In this document: positions 1-6,301 of the stretch, piece after piece
How positions within the stretch are numbered: position 1 is the first letter of the stretch
Layout: every line of letters starts with the position of its first letter
Source of the DNA: Thermoanaerobaculia bacterium
GTDB taxonomy: Bacteria > Acidobacteriota > Thermoanaerobaculia > Gp7-AA8
Direction of reading: 5' to 3'
DNA: 8,742 nucleotides
Assembly (NCBI GenBank): GCA_017883215.1
Contig: JADGOA010000145.1
Location: forward strand, 1 to 8,742
Position numbers and translations under genes: made by a program
The notes under the pieces: generated by a model
What the model was told of the DNA's origin: nothing
The model's database searches: none
The model's input: the letters and a program-made list of their open reading frames with translations, nothing else

Positions 1-195
1 GATCGCCTGCATCTGGATGGTGCCCCAAAGCTGATCGCAATTCGTCCCGCCGGCGACGTCGATGTGGTGGAACGTCATCGTGTTCGACACGATGAGTGCG
101 ACGGGCGAGGCGCTCTTGGTCAGGTCGTTGCCATTGCAGCCGAGCATCAACACCATGCCGGCCAGAACGAATCGAATCCACTGTTTCGTCTTCAT
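1..195 (-). CDS. Candidate lipoprotein after pilQ, N-terminal part only
   Basis: The first 65 codons of a gene run off the left edge. The protein begins with a charged n-region (M-K-T-K), a hydrophobic stretch at about residues 8-19, and a lipobox-like M-L-G-C with Cys20 as the likely lipidated residue. Met at -3 is less usual than Leu. Asn at +2 does not suggest inner-membrane retention by the E. coli rule. The remainder (to about residue 65, with a second Cys at 53) matches no family I recognise. The chosen ATG has GGAGG four bases upstream. An in-frame ATG at 217-219 has its own GGAGG at 8-nt spacing and would add eight residues (M-T-Q-A-R-G-G-C), so the start is uncertain. The gene lies 45 bp after the pilQ stop, on the same strand and in the same frame, so it is probably cotranscribed with pilQ. 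A pilus-related or pilotin-like role is inferred from position only. Confidence 0.65.
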   Translation of the reverse strand, partial: MKTKQWIRFVLAGMVLMLGCNGNDLTKSASPVALIVSNTMTFHHIDVAGGTNCDQLWGTIQMQAI

Positions 196-240
196 GCACC
201 CTCCACGCGCCTGAGTCATCCGCACGTCCTCCACTCCACC

Positions 241-2757
241 CTACGTACCCCGGATAATCCGCGGCGTAATGAAGATCAGCAACTCGTCATGTGTGGTCGA
301 GATGTTGCGACTCTTGAACAGATTTCCGATAACCGGGATCTCATGCAGAAACGGAACCCTGCTCTGCGCGTCGTTATCCTTGACCTGATAGATGCCGCCG
401 ATGACTGCCGTGCCGCCGTCGCGGACCATCAGCCGCGTCCTGGCACTGCGGGTCGACAGCGGCGTCCCCGCCGCCCCTTCGATTGCCAGACCGGTCGTCG
501 GCTCGTTCTTCTGAACGGCGATGTCCATGATCACCGTGCCGGCCTCCGTGATCTGGGGAGTGACGGACAGCCGCAGCGTGGCGTCGACGTAAGTGACGGT
601 GGTGGTGAAGTTCACGCGCGTCTGATACGGAATCTGGAAGCCGCTCTGGATTTCGGCGGCCTGGTTGTCCTGAGTCGTCACCTTCGGCGCGGAGATGACC
701 TTGACCAGGCCTTCAGACTCGGAGGCGTTGAGCGCGAAATCGAGGTTGAACGTGCCAAGGACGTCGGTGAGCGAAAGACTGAGTAGTGGGTTGCCGCCGC
801 CAGAGAAGTTGAACGGCCCGCCGGTGTAGCCGACGCGGTTCGGGAAAATCAGCCCTGTTCCGTTGCCGAGGGCCGGATCGAGCGCCCCCTGGAATCCCCA
901 CTGGAAGCCGTACTGCTGCGTGAACACCTTCGACGCTTCGACGATGCGCGCCTCGATCATGACCTGCCGCGTCGGCATGTCGACGGTCTCGATCAGATTG
1001 CGCAGCACCGCCAATCCCTGGGGAACCTCGCTGACGATGAGCTGATTCGTCCGCTGGTCGACGATGATCCTGGCGCGCGTGGACGCGAGCTGCGTCGCCA
1101 GAGCCTGGACTTCGGTCGCTCGTGCGTAGGAAAGCTTGAACACTACGGTCATCAGGGGAACGTTGAGGCGGTTCTCCTCTTCCAGCTTCCGCTGGGCCGT
1201 CGCTTCCGTGGCGATGCGATCGATCGTGCCGATCCGCATCACGTTCCCTTCGAGGACGTACGTGAGGTTGTTCTGCCGCAGGATCAACTCGAGAGCCTGG
1301 TCCCACGGAACATCCGTGAAGTTGACCGTGACCACCCCGTTCACGTTCGGATCGATGGCGATGTTCAGACCGGTCAACTCGCCGAAGGTGCGGAGCACGT
1401 CCTTGAGATCGGCGTCTTTCAGATTGAGCGAGATCGGTTCGCCGTTGTAGACCTTTTGCGTACCACTGAGGGTACGGCCGCCGGGCGTGCTGGAAAGAAC
1501 CTGCGCACCGCTATGACTCATGTCCGTCGCAGCGGGCGTCTCGAAGACGTTTTCGTTCGTCGGCGCAGTGGTCGCCACTCCTCTGCGGGTGGTCGTGCGA
1601 GTCGTGGTTGGCGCCGTCTGTCCGCCGGGAGAGGTAATCTTCGCCTTCGCCCTGCGCGGGGTAGCCGTCTGCTCCGGCATTCTCCACGCGGCGTTCTCGG
1701 CCACGACCGGTACCTGGGAGGGAATGTCGGCGGGAGCGGAGGCGCTGCTGGCCCGCGTTGCGGCGGGCTTGGCTGGCTCTGTCACGACGACGGACGCCGT
1801 CGAAGGCGCCGTCACCGGCGTGAGCTTCGGTGTCTGGGCTGCAACGATCGATTCAGCGCCGAAGACGACGCGCAGATGGTCGCCTTCGTCGACGACTCTG
1901 TACTCGGACTTCCGGGCCAGGTCGACGACTATGCGAGCGACAGGATCGGGAGCGCCCTTGAACTGGCCGACGCGAACGCTCTTCACGAGGGGGTCGGCAA
2001 CGTTGATGTTCGGTTTCGCCACCGCATTCCTGAGGCCGTCGAGATCGATGACGAGGCGTGCCGGGGCGTCGAGCATGAAGGCCTTGTACTTCATCGCTCC
2101 GTCGCCTGTGATGGTCAGCTGGAACGAGGAGCCGTAGCCGCTCGTCTCGACGCGCCTGACGCTCCTGGCCTGGGTTCTCACGGCCGGCAACGGCTCGACC
2201 GAGGCCACCGGCTCGACCACGGCGGCGTGAGCAGGCTCGGCGATCGGCTCGACGTGCGGCACCTCAGTGCTGTGCTCGGCCACGGCCGTTGCAGCAGGCA
2301 CGGGAGCGACCGGCGGAGCCGGGATGTTGACGATGATGGCGTTGCCGGCGACGGCGGTCTGCAGGGAAGCGGGCTGGGACAGCCGGAACGTCACGCGTGT
2401 GAGGCGCGTCCCCATCTCCACCGCTTCTTCCGCGGCGACGGACGCGACACCGGCCGGGAGGCTGGCCGGGACAGCGAGATGGGCGCCCTTCGTGGTCGCG
2501 GCAAGATCGACGACGAATACGTCGGGTGCTGGGCTGTACGAGGTGTACGCCGGTGTGCCACTGGTCCGCAACACCACTCGCGACGCATCGACATCGATGG
2601 CCGTGAGCGACGTCCCCGCGACGGTCGGAGCGGTGCCTTTCGGAGCATCCGCTTTGTGTCTGAACCACGAAGCATTCGCGGCATCGAGGCTCACCACGAG
2701 AACGGACGCCATCAGCAGGATTCGCTTGGCTCTTCGCATACTTCCCACCTTCACCAT
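241..2757 (-). CDS. pilQ: Type IV pilus secretin PilQ
   Basis: This is the outer-membrane secretin through which type IV pili leave the periplasm. The 838-residue product has a Sec signal peptide (residues 1-29, likely cleavage after A-N-A). Two AMIN-like peptidoglycan-binding regions follow at about 50-147 and 207-300. Between them is a Pro/Ala/Val/Glu-rich linker (148-200), and after them a Pro/Ala/Thr-rich linker of about 130 residues (305-435). Next come an STN-type N0 domain (442-510), a secretin N1 domain (535-597) and the secretin core (600-838). The core shows V-T-P-Q-I-T-E-A-G (732-740), a Gly-rich gate segment (781-788), V-P-F-L-H-E-I-P-V-I-G-N-L-F (801-814) and the closing E-L-L-I-F-I-T-P-R-I. 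The ATG has GGAGGG about 8 nt upstream. An internal ATG six codons later also has a Shine-Dalgarno-like sequence and gives a cleaner signal peptide. The gene is the last pil gene of the operon, 35 bp after pilP. Family assignment is secure; AMIN boundaries are estimates. Confidence 0.97.
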   Translation of the reverse strand: MVKVGSMRRAKRILLMASVLVVSLDAANASWFRHKADAPKGTAPTVAGTSLTAIDVDASRVVLRTSGTPAYTSYSPAPDVFVVDLAATTKGAHLAVPASLPAGVASVAAEEAVEMGTRLTRVTFRLSQPASLQTAVAGNAIIVNIPAPPVAPVPAATAVAEHSTEVPHVEPIAEPAHAAVVEPVASVEPLPAVRTQARSVRRVETSGYGSSFQLTITGDGAMKYKAFMLDAPARLVIDLDGLRNAVAKPNINVADPLVKSVRVGQFKGAPDPVARIVVDLARKSEYRVVDEGDHLRVVFGAESIVAAQTPKLTPVTAPSTASVVVTEPAKPAATRASSASAPADIPSQVPVVAENAAWRMPEQTATPRRAKAKITSPGGQTAPTTTRTTTRRGVATTAPTNENVFETPAATDMSHSGAQVLSSTPGGRTLSGTQKVYNGEPISLNLKDADLKDVLRTFGELTGLNIAIDPNVNGVVTVNFTDVPWDQALELILRQNNLTYVLEGNVMRIGTIDRIATEATAQRKLEEENRLNVPLMTVVFKLSYARATEVQALATQLASTRARIIVDQRTNQLIVSEVPQGLAVLRNLIETVDMPTRQVMIEARIVEASKVFTQQYGFQWGFQGALDPALGNGTGLIFPNRVGYTGGPFNFSGGGNPLLSLSLTDVLGTFNLDFALNASESEGLVKVISAPKVTTQDNQAAEIQSGFQIPYQTRVNFTTTVTYVDATLRLSVTPQITEAGTVIMDIAVQKNEPTTGLAIEGAAGTPLSTRSARTRLMVRDGGTAVIGGIYQVKDNDAQSRVPFLHEIPVIGNLFKSRNISTTHDELLIFITPRIIRGT

Positions 2758-2792
2758 CTCACAGCCCTCCCACGCATCCCCTGCACACCCAG

Positions 2793-3344
2793 CTATTTCT
2801 TGGCCGCTTCGGGCGCGATGTCTTTCACGACTTCGCGGTAGCGTTCGATCCGCGTCGGGTCGTTGACCTCCTGCCGGAATACGACGGAGGAGTTCGTTAT
2901 GCGTATGACTTCACCGTCGAGGACTTTGTCCCCGACTCGGATGAGATAACCCTTGTTGTCGGGCGCGTTCACCATGGCCACGAGCCCCTGCCTGGTCTTC
3001 AGCACGCCCTGGAGCTTGAGCTCGTCGACGAGGAAACCCGGAACGCCCGGTGGCCGCTGCCCCGGCTGGAGGACCTGCTTGGGACCGATGAGCGACTGGA
3101 ACGGATCGCGCCGCCCCTGCGGATCATAGCGGTACGTGTCGGCAGTCGACGGTTCTTCGAGAATCTCCTGCAGGGTCTGCTGCACGTTTCCAGTGGTCGT
3201 GGTCGCAGCCGTCCCAGCGGTTGTGGTGGTCACGGTCGCCGGCGCGGCGGGCGCGCCCCCCGGCCGTGAGGGAGTCTGTGCCACGACCGCGGCAACGGCG
3301 GCGAGCACGAAGAGAAGCGAAGGAGCCATCCGCGAGATCTTCAT
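2793..3344 (-). CDS. pilP: Type IV pilus assembly protein PilP, non-lipoprotein form
   Basis: PilP is the periplasmic component that joins the PilN/PilO inner-membrane pair to the N0 region of PilQ. The protein has 183 residues. A hydrophobic leader (residues 7-22, ending A-V-V-A) is followed by a Pro/Ala/Thr-rich stretch (23-52) and a helix-like segment (53-65). Next is the family signature Y-D-P-Q-G-R-R-D-P-F-Q-S-L (73-85), then the beta-rich homology region (105-172) with L-Q-G-V-L and G-Y-L-I-R-V-G-D. PilP of Pseudomonas and Neisseria is a lipoprotein, but no cysteine occurs anywhere here, so this form is secreted by signal peptidase I or stays anchored by its leader. The ATG overlaps the pilO TGA by one base (TGATG), which suggests translational coupling. 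Longer upstream starts would only read through pilO in another frame. Confidence 0.92.
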   Translation of the reverse strand: MKISRMAPSLLFVLAAVAAVVAQTPSRPGGAPAAPATVTTTTAGTAATTTTGNVQQTLQEILEEPSTADTYRYDPQGRRDPFQSLIGPKQVLQPGQRPPGVPGFLVDELKLQGVLKTRQGLVAMVNAPDNKGYLIRVGDKVLDGEVIRITNSSVVFRQEVNDPTRIERYREVVKDIAPEAAKK

Positions 3345-3976
3345 CACTCCGCCGACTCCTTCGCCGCGCCACCGGGCTTGGCGGCGGGTTTGGCGCCTTC
3401 CACCTTCGCCTGCGGCTCGACGTATACGAAGGTCTTGGCAACGAAATCCGCCGCGATGGTCTTCTCGACCTGCGCGGGCAACCCTTTGATGTTGATCTGC
3501 TCGACGTTCATGATGCGGGAGAAGTTGCCGAGGCGGTTGAAGAGAATCGCCAGGCCGTGGTAGCGGCCAGTCACTGAGACCTGGATCGGCCATTCCGCGT
3601 ATGGATCACCGCTCTTGGGACTCGAGAGTTTCGGGAACGTCAACTTCTTCAGATCGAAGTCGCCCTGGTCCACCAGAGCCTTGATCTTCTGGATGATCTC
3701 TTCCGTATTGCGGGTCGAGGGGAGGATGCGCCGCAACTTCTCGAGCTCGATCTGCAGCCTCTGAACCTCGGCCCGGAACTGCGGGAGCTTTCTCTCGGCC
3801 GCGCGACCCTGCTCGATCTTCTTGTCGAGATCGGCGATCTGCGTTTCGTCGGCTTTGATCTTGTCCGTGCGCGGAGTGATCACGTACATGTACGTCGCGC
3901 CGACGATCAGAGCGGCGAGCAGGGCGCCAATGCCCAGGCCCCAGTAGATGGGTTTGTCGTTGAGTGTGAACGCCAT
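3344..3976 (-). CDS. pilO: Type IV pilus inner-membrane protein PilO
   Basis: PilO is a bitopic inner-membrane protein that dimerises with PilN and helps align the cytoplasmic motor with the secretin. The 210-residue product has a short cytoplasmic N-terminus (1-10) and one transmembrane segment (about 11-33). A charged coiled coil follows (38-85), then a ferredoxin-like periplasmic domain (about 90-188). The PilO-type core W-P-I-Q-V-S-V-T-G-R-Y-H (129-140) runs into L-F-N-R-L-G-N-F-S-R-I-M (145-156). The C-terminus is a Lys/Ala/Pro tail (190-210). The ATG has GGGGAG 6 nt upstream. It starts 11 bp after the pilN stop, and its TGA overlaps the pilP start. Confidence 0.95.
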   Translation of the reverse strand: MAFTLNDKPIYWGLGIGALLAALIVGATYMYVITPRTDKIKADETQIADLDKKIEQGRAAERKLPQFRAEVQRLQIELEKLRRILPSTRNTEEIIQKIKALVDQGDFDLKKLTFPKLSSPKSGDPYAEWPIQVSVTGRYHGLAILFNRLGNFSRIMNVEQINIKGLPAQVEKTIAADFVAKTFVYVEPQAKVEGAKPAAKPGGAAKESAE

Positions 3977-3987
3977 CGCCCGCTCCC

Positions 3988-4665
3988 CTACTTCTTCGCC
4001 CCACCGGTCGTCGAGGCCGTCCCGCTCGTGCTCGTCGCCCCTGCCGTCCCGGTCGCGGCGGCTGGTGCGCCCGGAACCTTCGGCGCGTAGCTGAAGGCGA
4101 ACTCCATGTTGAACGAGTAGACCGGTGGAATGAGGGTCACCTGCGTCACGTCACCGACGCTGGGCTCCTCGAAATACGGATCGTTCTTGATGTTCGCGAC
4201 GAAGTTCGCAATCGCGTTCGGGTTCAGTCCGCGGCCGGACAGCGTGATTTTCGTGGCAGCCATCGCCATGTTGTCGAGCCACACCAGGTCAGGAAGGTCC
4301 TGGCTGATGCGGTCCATCACGCGAACCGGTCCCTTCTGGTTCTGCTTGAGCTGATTGATCAGGTCGATGCGTTTCTGCAGGTTGTCTTTCTGCTCCTGGT
4401 AAGCGGCCACGTCCTTGATGATGGTCTCCAGCCGCTCCGCGTCCTGCCTGCGCGTGCGCACCTGCTCGTCGCGCTCGTCGAGCTTGCGCTGGACCAGCAA
4501 CCACCACCCGCCGGAAACGACGACCCCGATGACCAGGAGCCCGATGATGAAGATGTTGTTAAGGTTGCCGGACACGCCCGCTACTGCACCAGCCGCAGTT
4601 GCCGCCGGCGCCCCGGCTGCTCCGCGGACCGCCCGCCCCTCCCGCACCAAATTGATCTTGATCAA
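3988..4665 (-). CDS. pilN: Type IV pilus inner-membrane protein PilN, TTG start
   Basis: PilN is the PilM-binding partner of PilO. The 225-residue product opens with M-I-K-I-N-L-V-R-E, the conserved I-N-L motif that inserts into PilM. An unusual Ala/Gly-rich cytoplasmic linker follows (16-34), then a transmembrane segment (about 36-58), a coiled coil (60-108) and a periplasmic ferredoxin-like domain (113-194). A low-complexity Ala/Thr/Ser/Gly tail (197-225) closes the protein. The start codon is TTG, overlapping the pilM TGA in the tetranucleotide TTGA. I chose it because any later start would remove the I-N-L motif: the next in-frame GTG is codon 7 and the next ATG codon lies past residue 110. 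GGGGGA lies three bases upstream of it. The overlap suggests coupled translation, which would match PilN output to PilM, its direct partner. Confidence 0.93.
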   Translation of the reverse strand: MIKINLVREGRAVRGAAGAPAATAAGAVAGVSGNLNNIFIIGLLVIGVVVSGGWWLLVQRKLDERDEQVRTRRQDAERLETIIKDVAAYQEQKDNLQKRIDLINQLKQNQKGPVRVMDRISQDLPDLVWLDNMAMAATKITLSGRGLNPNAIANFVANIKNDPYFEEPSVGDVTQVTLIPPVYSFNMEFAFSYAPKVPGAPAAATGTAGATSTSGTASTTGGAKK

Positions 4666-5720
4666 GCGTCCCCCAACTTCCGTATGGCGAGACCGACGGC
4701 AACCGCCATACTCGGCGCAATCTCGGCCAGCTCCTCGGGGTTGAATTCGCTCTCGTTGACGGTCACCTTCCGGAACGGATCCATCACCGTGACGGCGATG
4801 CCGAACTTGTCGCGCAGAATGGCGTCGAGGTTCAGGACACCCGAGCCGCCGCCCGCCAGGACGATCTCGTCCACGCGATCAGCGCCCGATGTGGCGGTGA
4901 AGAAGTCGAGCGTCTTCCTCAACTCGCCGGCGAAATCCTCGGAGACGGAGTTGAGAATCGGGATGACCTGCTGGATGGTGTAGTCGCCGACTGCATGCCC
5001 GCGCTTGAGCTCTTCCGCCTGGTCGAAAGAGAGGCTGAGCTCACGCTGAATAGCATCGGTGTACTGGTTGCCGCCGAACGTTATGTCACGCCAGAACAGC
5101 GAGTTGGAGCCGGACAGAACGTTGACGTTGGTCACCGAGGCGCCGATGTTGACCAACGCCAGGACTTTGCCTTCCTCCACCTCGTAATTCGTCTCGTAGC
5201 AGTTCTGCAAGGCGAAGGCGTCGACGTCGACCAGGACCGGAAGCTTGCCGGTCTGGCTGATCACCGAGGTGTAGTCGTTGATTTTCTCTTTCTTGACGGC
5301 GACGAGGATGACGTCGATGTTGTCCCCCGACCCGGGGCTGCTCAGCGGTACGTAGTCGAGGTTGACGTCGTTGATATCGAATGGGATGTACTGCTCGGCT
5401 TCCCATTGGATCGACTCGGCCAGCTCTTCCGGGGACATGGCCGGAAGACTGATCTTCTTGATAATGACCGAGTGACCCGACAAAGACGTCGCATAGTTGG
5501 AATTCTTGACGTTTTTCTCGGTGTTGAGCTTCGAGATCGTCTCCACGACCATGGACGAGTCCATGATCGAGCCATCGACGATCGCTTCCGGAGAAAGGCG
5601 CTCGATCCCGAGTTTGACGAGCGAGAAAGCTCCGCCCTTTTTCTCCTTCAGCTCGACAAGTTTGACTGCTGAGGAGCCGATATCAAGGCCAACAACGTTT
5701 TTGCTCTTTGAGAAGAACAC
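4662..5720 (-). CDS. pilM: Type IV pilus actin-like ATPase PilM, GTG start
   Basis: PilM is the cytoplasmic actin/FtsA-fold ATP-binding protein that docks on the N-terminal tail of PilN. The 352-residue product shows the phosphate-1 motif V-V-G-L-D-I-G-S-S-A-V-K-L-V-E-L (9-24). The PilM hallmark E-A-E-Q-Y-I-P-F-D-I follows (107-116), then the phosphate-2 motif A-L-V-N-I-G-A-S-V-T-N-V (188-199) and the adenosine motif I-V-L-A-G-G-G-S-G (286-294). No signal peptide or transmembrane segment is present, and the length is normal for the family. The start is GTG: an in-frame TGA two codons upstream excludes extension, and G/A-rich sequence (GGGGTGAG) precedes it. It is the first gene of the pil operon, behind a good promoter at 5781-5809. 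Confidence 0.96.
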   Translation of the reverse strand: MFFSKSKNVVGLDIGSSAVKLVELKEKKGGAFSLVKLGIERLSPEAIVDGSIMDSSMVVETISKLNTEKNVKNSNYATSLSGHSVIIKKISLPAMSPEELAESIQWEAEQYIPFDINDVNLDYVPLSSPGSGDNIDVILVAVKKEKINDYTSVISQTGKLPVLVDVDAFALQNCYETNYEVEEGKVLALVNIGASVTNVNVLSGSNSLFWRDITFGGNQYTDAIQRELSLSFDQAEELKRGHAVGDYTIQQVIPILNSVSEDFAGELRKTLDFFTATSGADRVDEIVLAGGGSGVLNLDAILRDKFGIAVTVMDPFRKVTVNESEFNPEELAEIAPSMAVAVGLAIRKLGDA

Positions 5721-5780
5721 CGCTCACCCCATCCATCTCACACTCACTTCTCGTTGGCTCCGGTGATGAAAGGTGGATCG

Positions 5781-5809
5781 AAATTACAACCTTTTATGAG
5801 AGGTGTCAA
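5781..5809 (-). promoter_or_regulatory. Sigma70-type promoter for the pilMNOPQ operon
   Basis: Read on the minus strand, a perfect -35 box TTGACA (5809-5804) is followed at 17-bp spacing by TAATTT (5786-5781). An overlapping alternative -10, TGTAAT (5788-5783), matches consensus at five of six bases but leaves only 15 bp of spacer. AT-rich sequence upstream (about 5811-5830) could act as an UP element. Transcription would start near 5774, giving a leader of about 54 nt before the pilM GTG. I see no clear sigma54 site or operator. Confidence 0.65.
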
Positions 5810-5872
5810 CTCTACAGAATTTAGATAAGTGGAACGCTTACGCGCGTTTGCCGCGTTTCAGCCGTGCAGCGG

Positions 5873-5901
5873 TTGCACATGTTTCGGAGCAAGATTACAA
5901 T
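5873..5901 (+). promoter_or_regulatory. Sigma70-type promoter for rpmB
   Basis: TTGCAC (5873-5878) and TACAAT (5896-5901) are separated by exactly 17 bp and match the -35 and -10 consensus at four and five of six positions. The start site would be near 5908, about 28 nt before the rpmB ATG, leaving room for the AGGGAG ribosome binding site at 5923-5928. It faces away from the pilM promoter; the two -35 boxes are 63 bp apart. Confidence 0.7.
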
Positions 5902-5935
5902 CTGCGCCTTTCGCGTTATTTGAGGGAGTCTCAAC

Positions 5936-6130
5936 ATGGCAAAAATGTGTGAAGTCTGCGGCAAGGCCCCCGTGTTCGGTAACCGGGTCAGCCACGCCCA
6001 CAATGTATCGAGCCGCCGCTGGATGCCGAATCTGCAGCGCGTCCGAGTCATGGTCGGAAGCGCTGTGAGGCGCATGACGGTGTGCACCCGCTGCATCCGT
6101 ACGGGCGCAATCAAGAAAGCCGCGCGCTAG
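5936..6130 (+). CDS. rpmB: 50S ribosomal protein L28, zinc-binding form
   Basis: This is ribosomal protein bL28 of the large subunit. The 64-residue product begins M-A-K-M-C-E-V-C-G-K and has the family pattern G-N-R-V-S-H-A-H-N (15-23), R-R-W-M-P-N-L-Q (27-34) and C-T-R-C-I-R-T-G (50-57). Two C-x-x-C pairs (C5/C8 and C50/C53) make it the zinc-ribbon form; cysteine-free forms exist in other bacteria. The basic C-terminus I-K-K-A-A-R is typical. AGGGAG lies 7 nt before the ATG. It stands alone between its own promoter and its own terminator, divergent from the pil operon and convergent with rel. It is not next to rpmG, its neighbour in many Proteobacteria. Confidence 0.97.
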   Translation: MAKMCEVCGKAPVFGNRVSHAHNVSSRRWMPNLQRVRVMVGSAVRRMTVCTRCIRTGAIKKAAR

Positions 6131-6154
6131 AAATCGTTTCAACCGCACCAAACC

Positions 6155-6199
6155 AGCCGCTACGCGAAGCCCGGCCGGGCAGCGCGTAGCGGCTTTTTT
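6155..6199 (+). terminator. Intrinsic terminator of rpmB
   Basis: A perfect 12-bp stem pairs AGCCGCTACGCG (6155-6166) with its complement (6183-6194) and runs straight into six T (6194-6199). The 16-nt loop contains a self-complementary 12-mer, GCCCGGCCGGGC (6169-6180), that could form a small inner hairpin or extend the structure. It begins 24 bp after the rpmB stop. The opposite strand has no U-tract after the stem, so this should terminate only rightward transcription. Confidence 0.9.
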
Positions 6200-6285
6200 A
6201 GTCCTGAGTCCTGAGTCCTGAGTCCTGAGTGGGTCTGCGCCCGTGGCCGGTGCCACTCAGGACTCAGGACTCAGCACTCAGGACT
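6200..6285. repeat. Inverted array of 7-bp repeats between rpmB and rel
   Basis: The left arm (6200-6230) is about four head-to-tail copies of the 7-mer GTCCTGA. After a 24-nt GC-rich spacer (6231-6254) the right arm (6255-6285) carries the same unit inverted (ACTCAGG, ACTCAGG, ACTCAGC, ACTCAGG). The arms are 31 nt each and pair over their full length with one C-C mismatch, so either strand could form a very long hairpin. It starts directly after the T-run of the rpmB terminator and ends 16 bp before the rel stop. With no U-run after it in the leftward direction, it is not a standard terminator for rel. No target-site duplication or transposase was seen. Confidence 0.92.
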
Positions 6286-6286
6286 T

Positions 6287-6301
6287 GGGCGGGTGGGTGG
6301 G
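6287..6301 (+). other. G-quadruplex motif abutting the rel stop codon
   Basis: The plus strand reads GGGCGGGTGGGTGGG: four G-triplets separated by single bases, the arrangement known to form very stable parallel quadruplexes. It ends at 6301, one base before the rel stop codon (6302-6304). The plus strand is the template for rel, so the fold would sit in front of polymerase leaving the gene, and the rel mRNA would carry the C-rich complement. The motif is seen directly; folding and effect in the cell are inferred. Confidence 0.7.

Noticed and set aside
1456..2841. Long plus-strand open frame (461 codons) opposite pilQ
   Set aside because: It is the antisense of the Pro/Ala/Thr-rich part of pilQ in high-GC DNA, is rich in Arg/Gly/Asp, and has no recognisable domain.
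3345..3593. Longer pilP reading frame starting inside pilO
   Set aside because: The extra 83 residues only re-read pilO in another frame; the signal peptide begins at 3344, where the start overlaps the pilO stop.
5858..6256. Minus-strand open frame (132 codons) opposite rpmB
   Set aside because: It spans the rpmB gene, its promoter and its terminator; L28 on the plus strand is certain.
6200..6285. Possible CRISPR array
   Set aside because: Units are 7 bp, contiguous and inverted in the second half; there are no spacers between repeats and no cas genes.
6200..6285. Terminator for rel
   Set aside because: The hairpin has no T-run after it in the leftward direction; the only T-run belongs to the rpmB terminator on the other strand.
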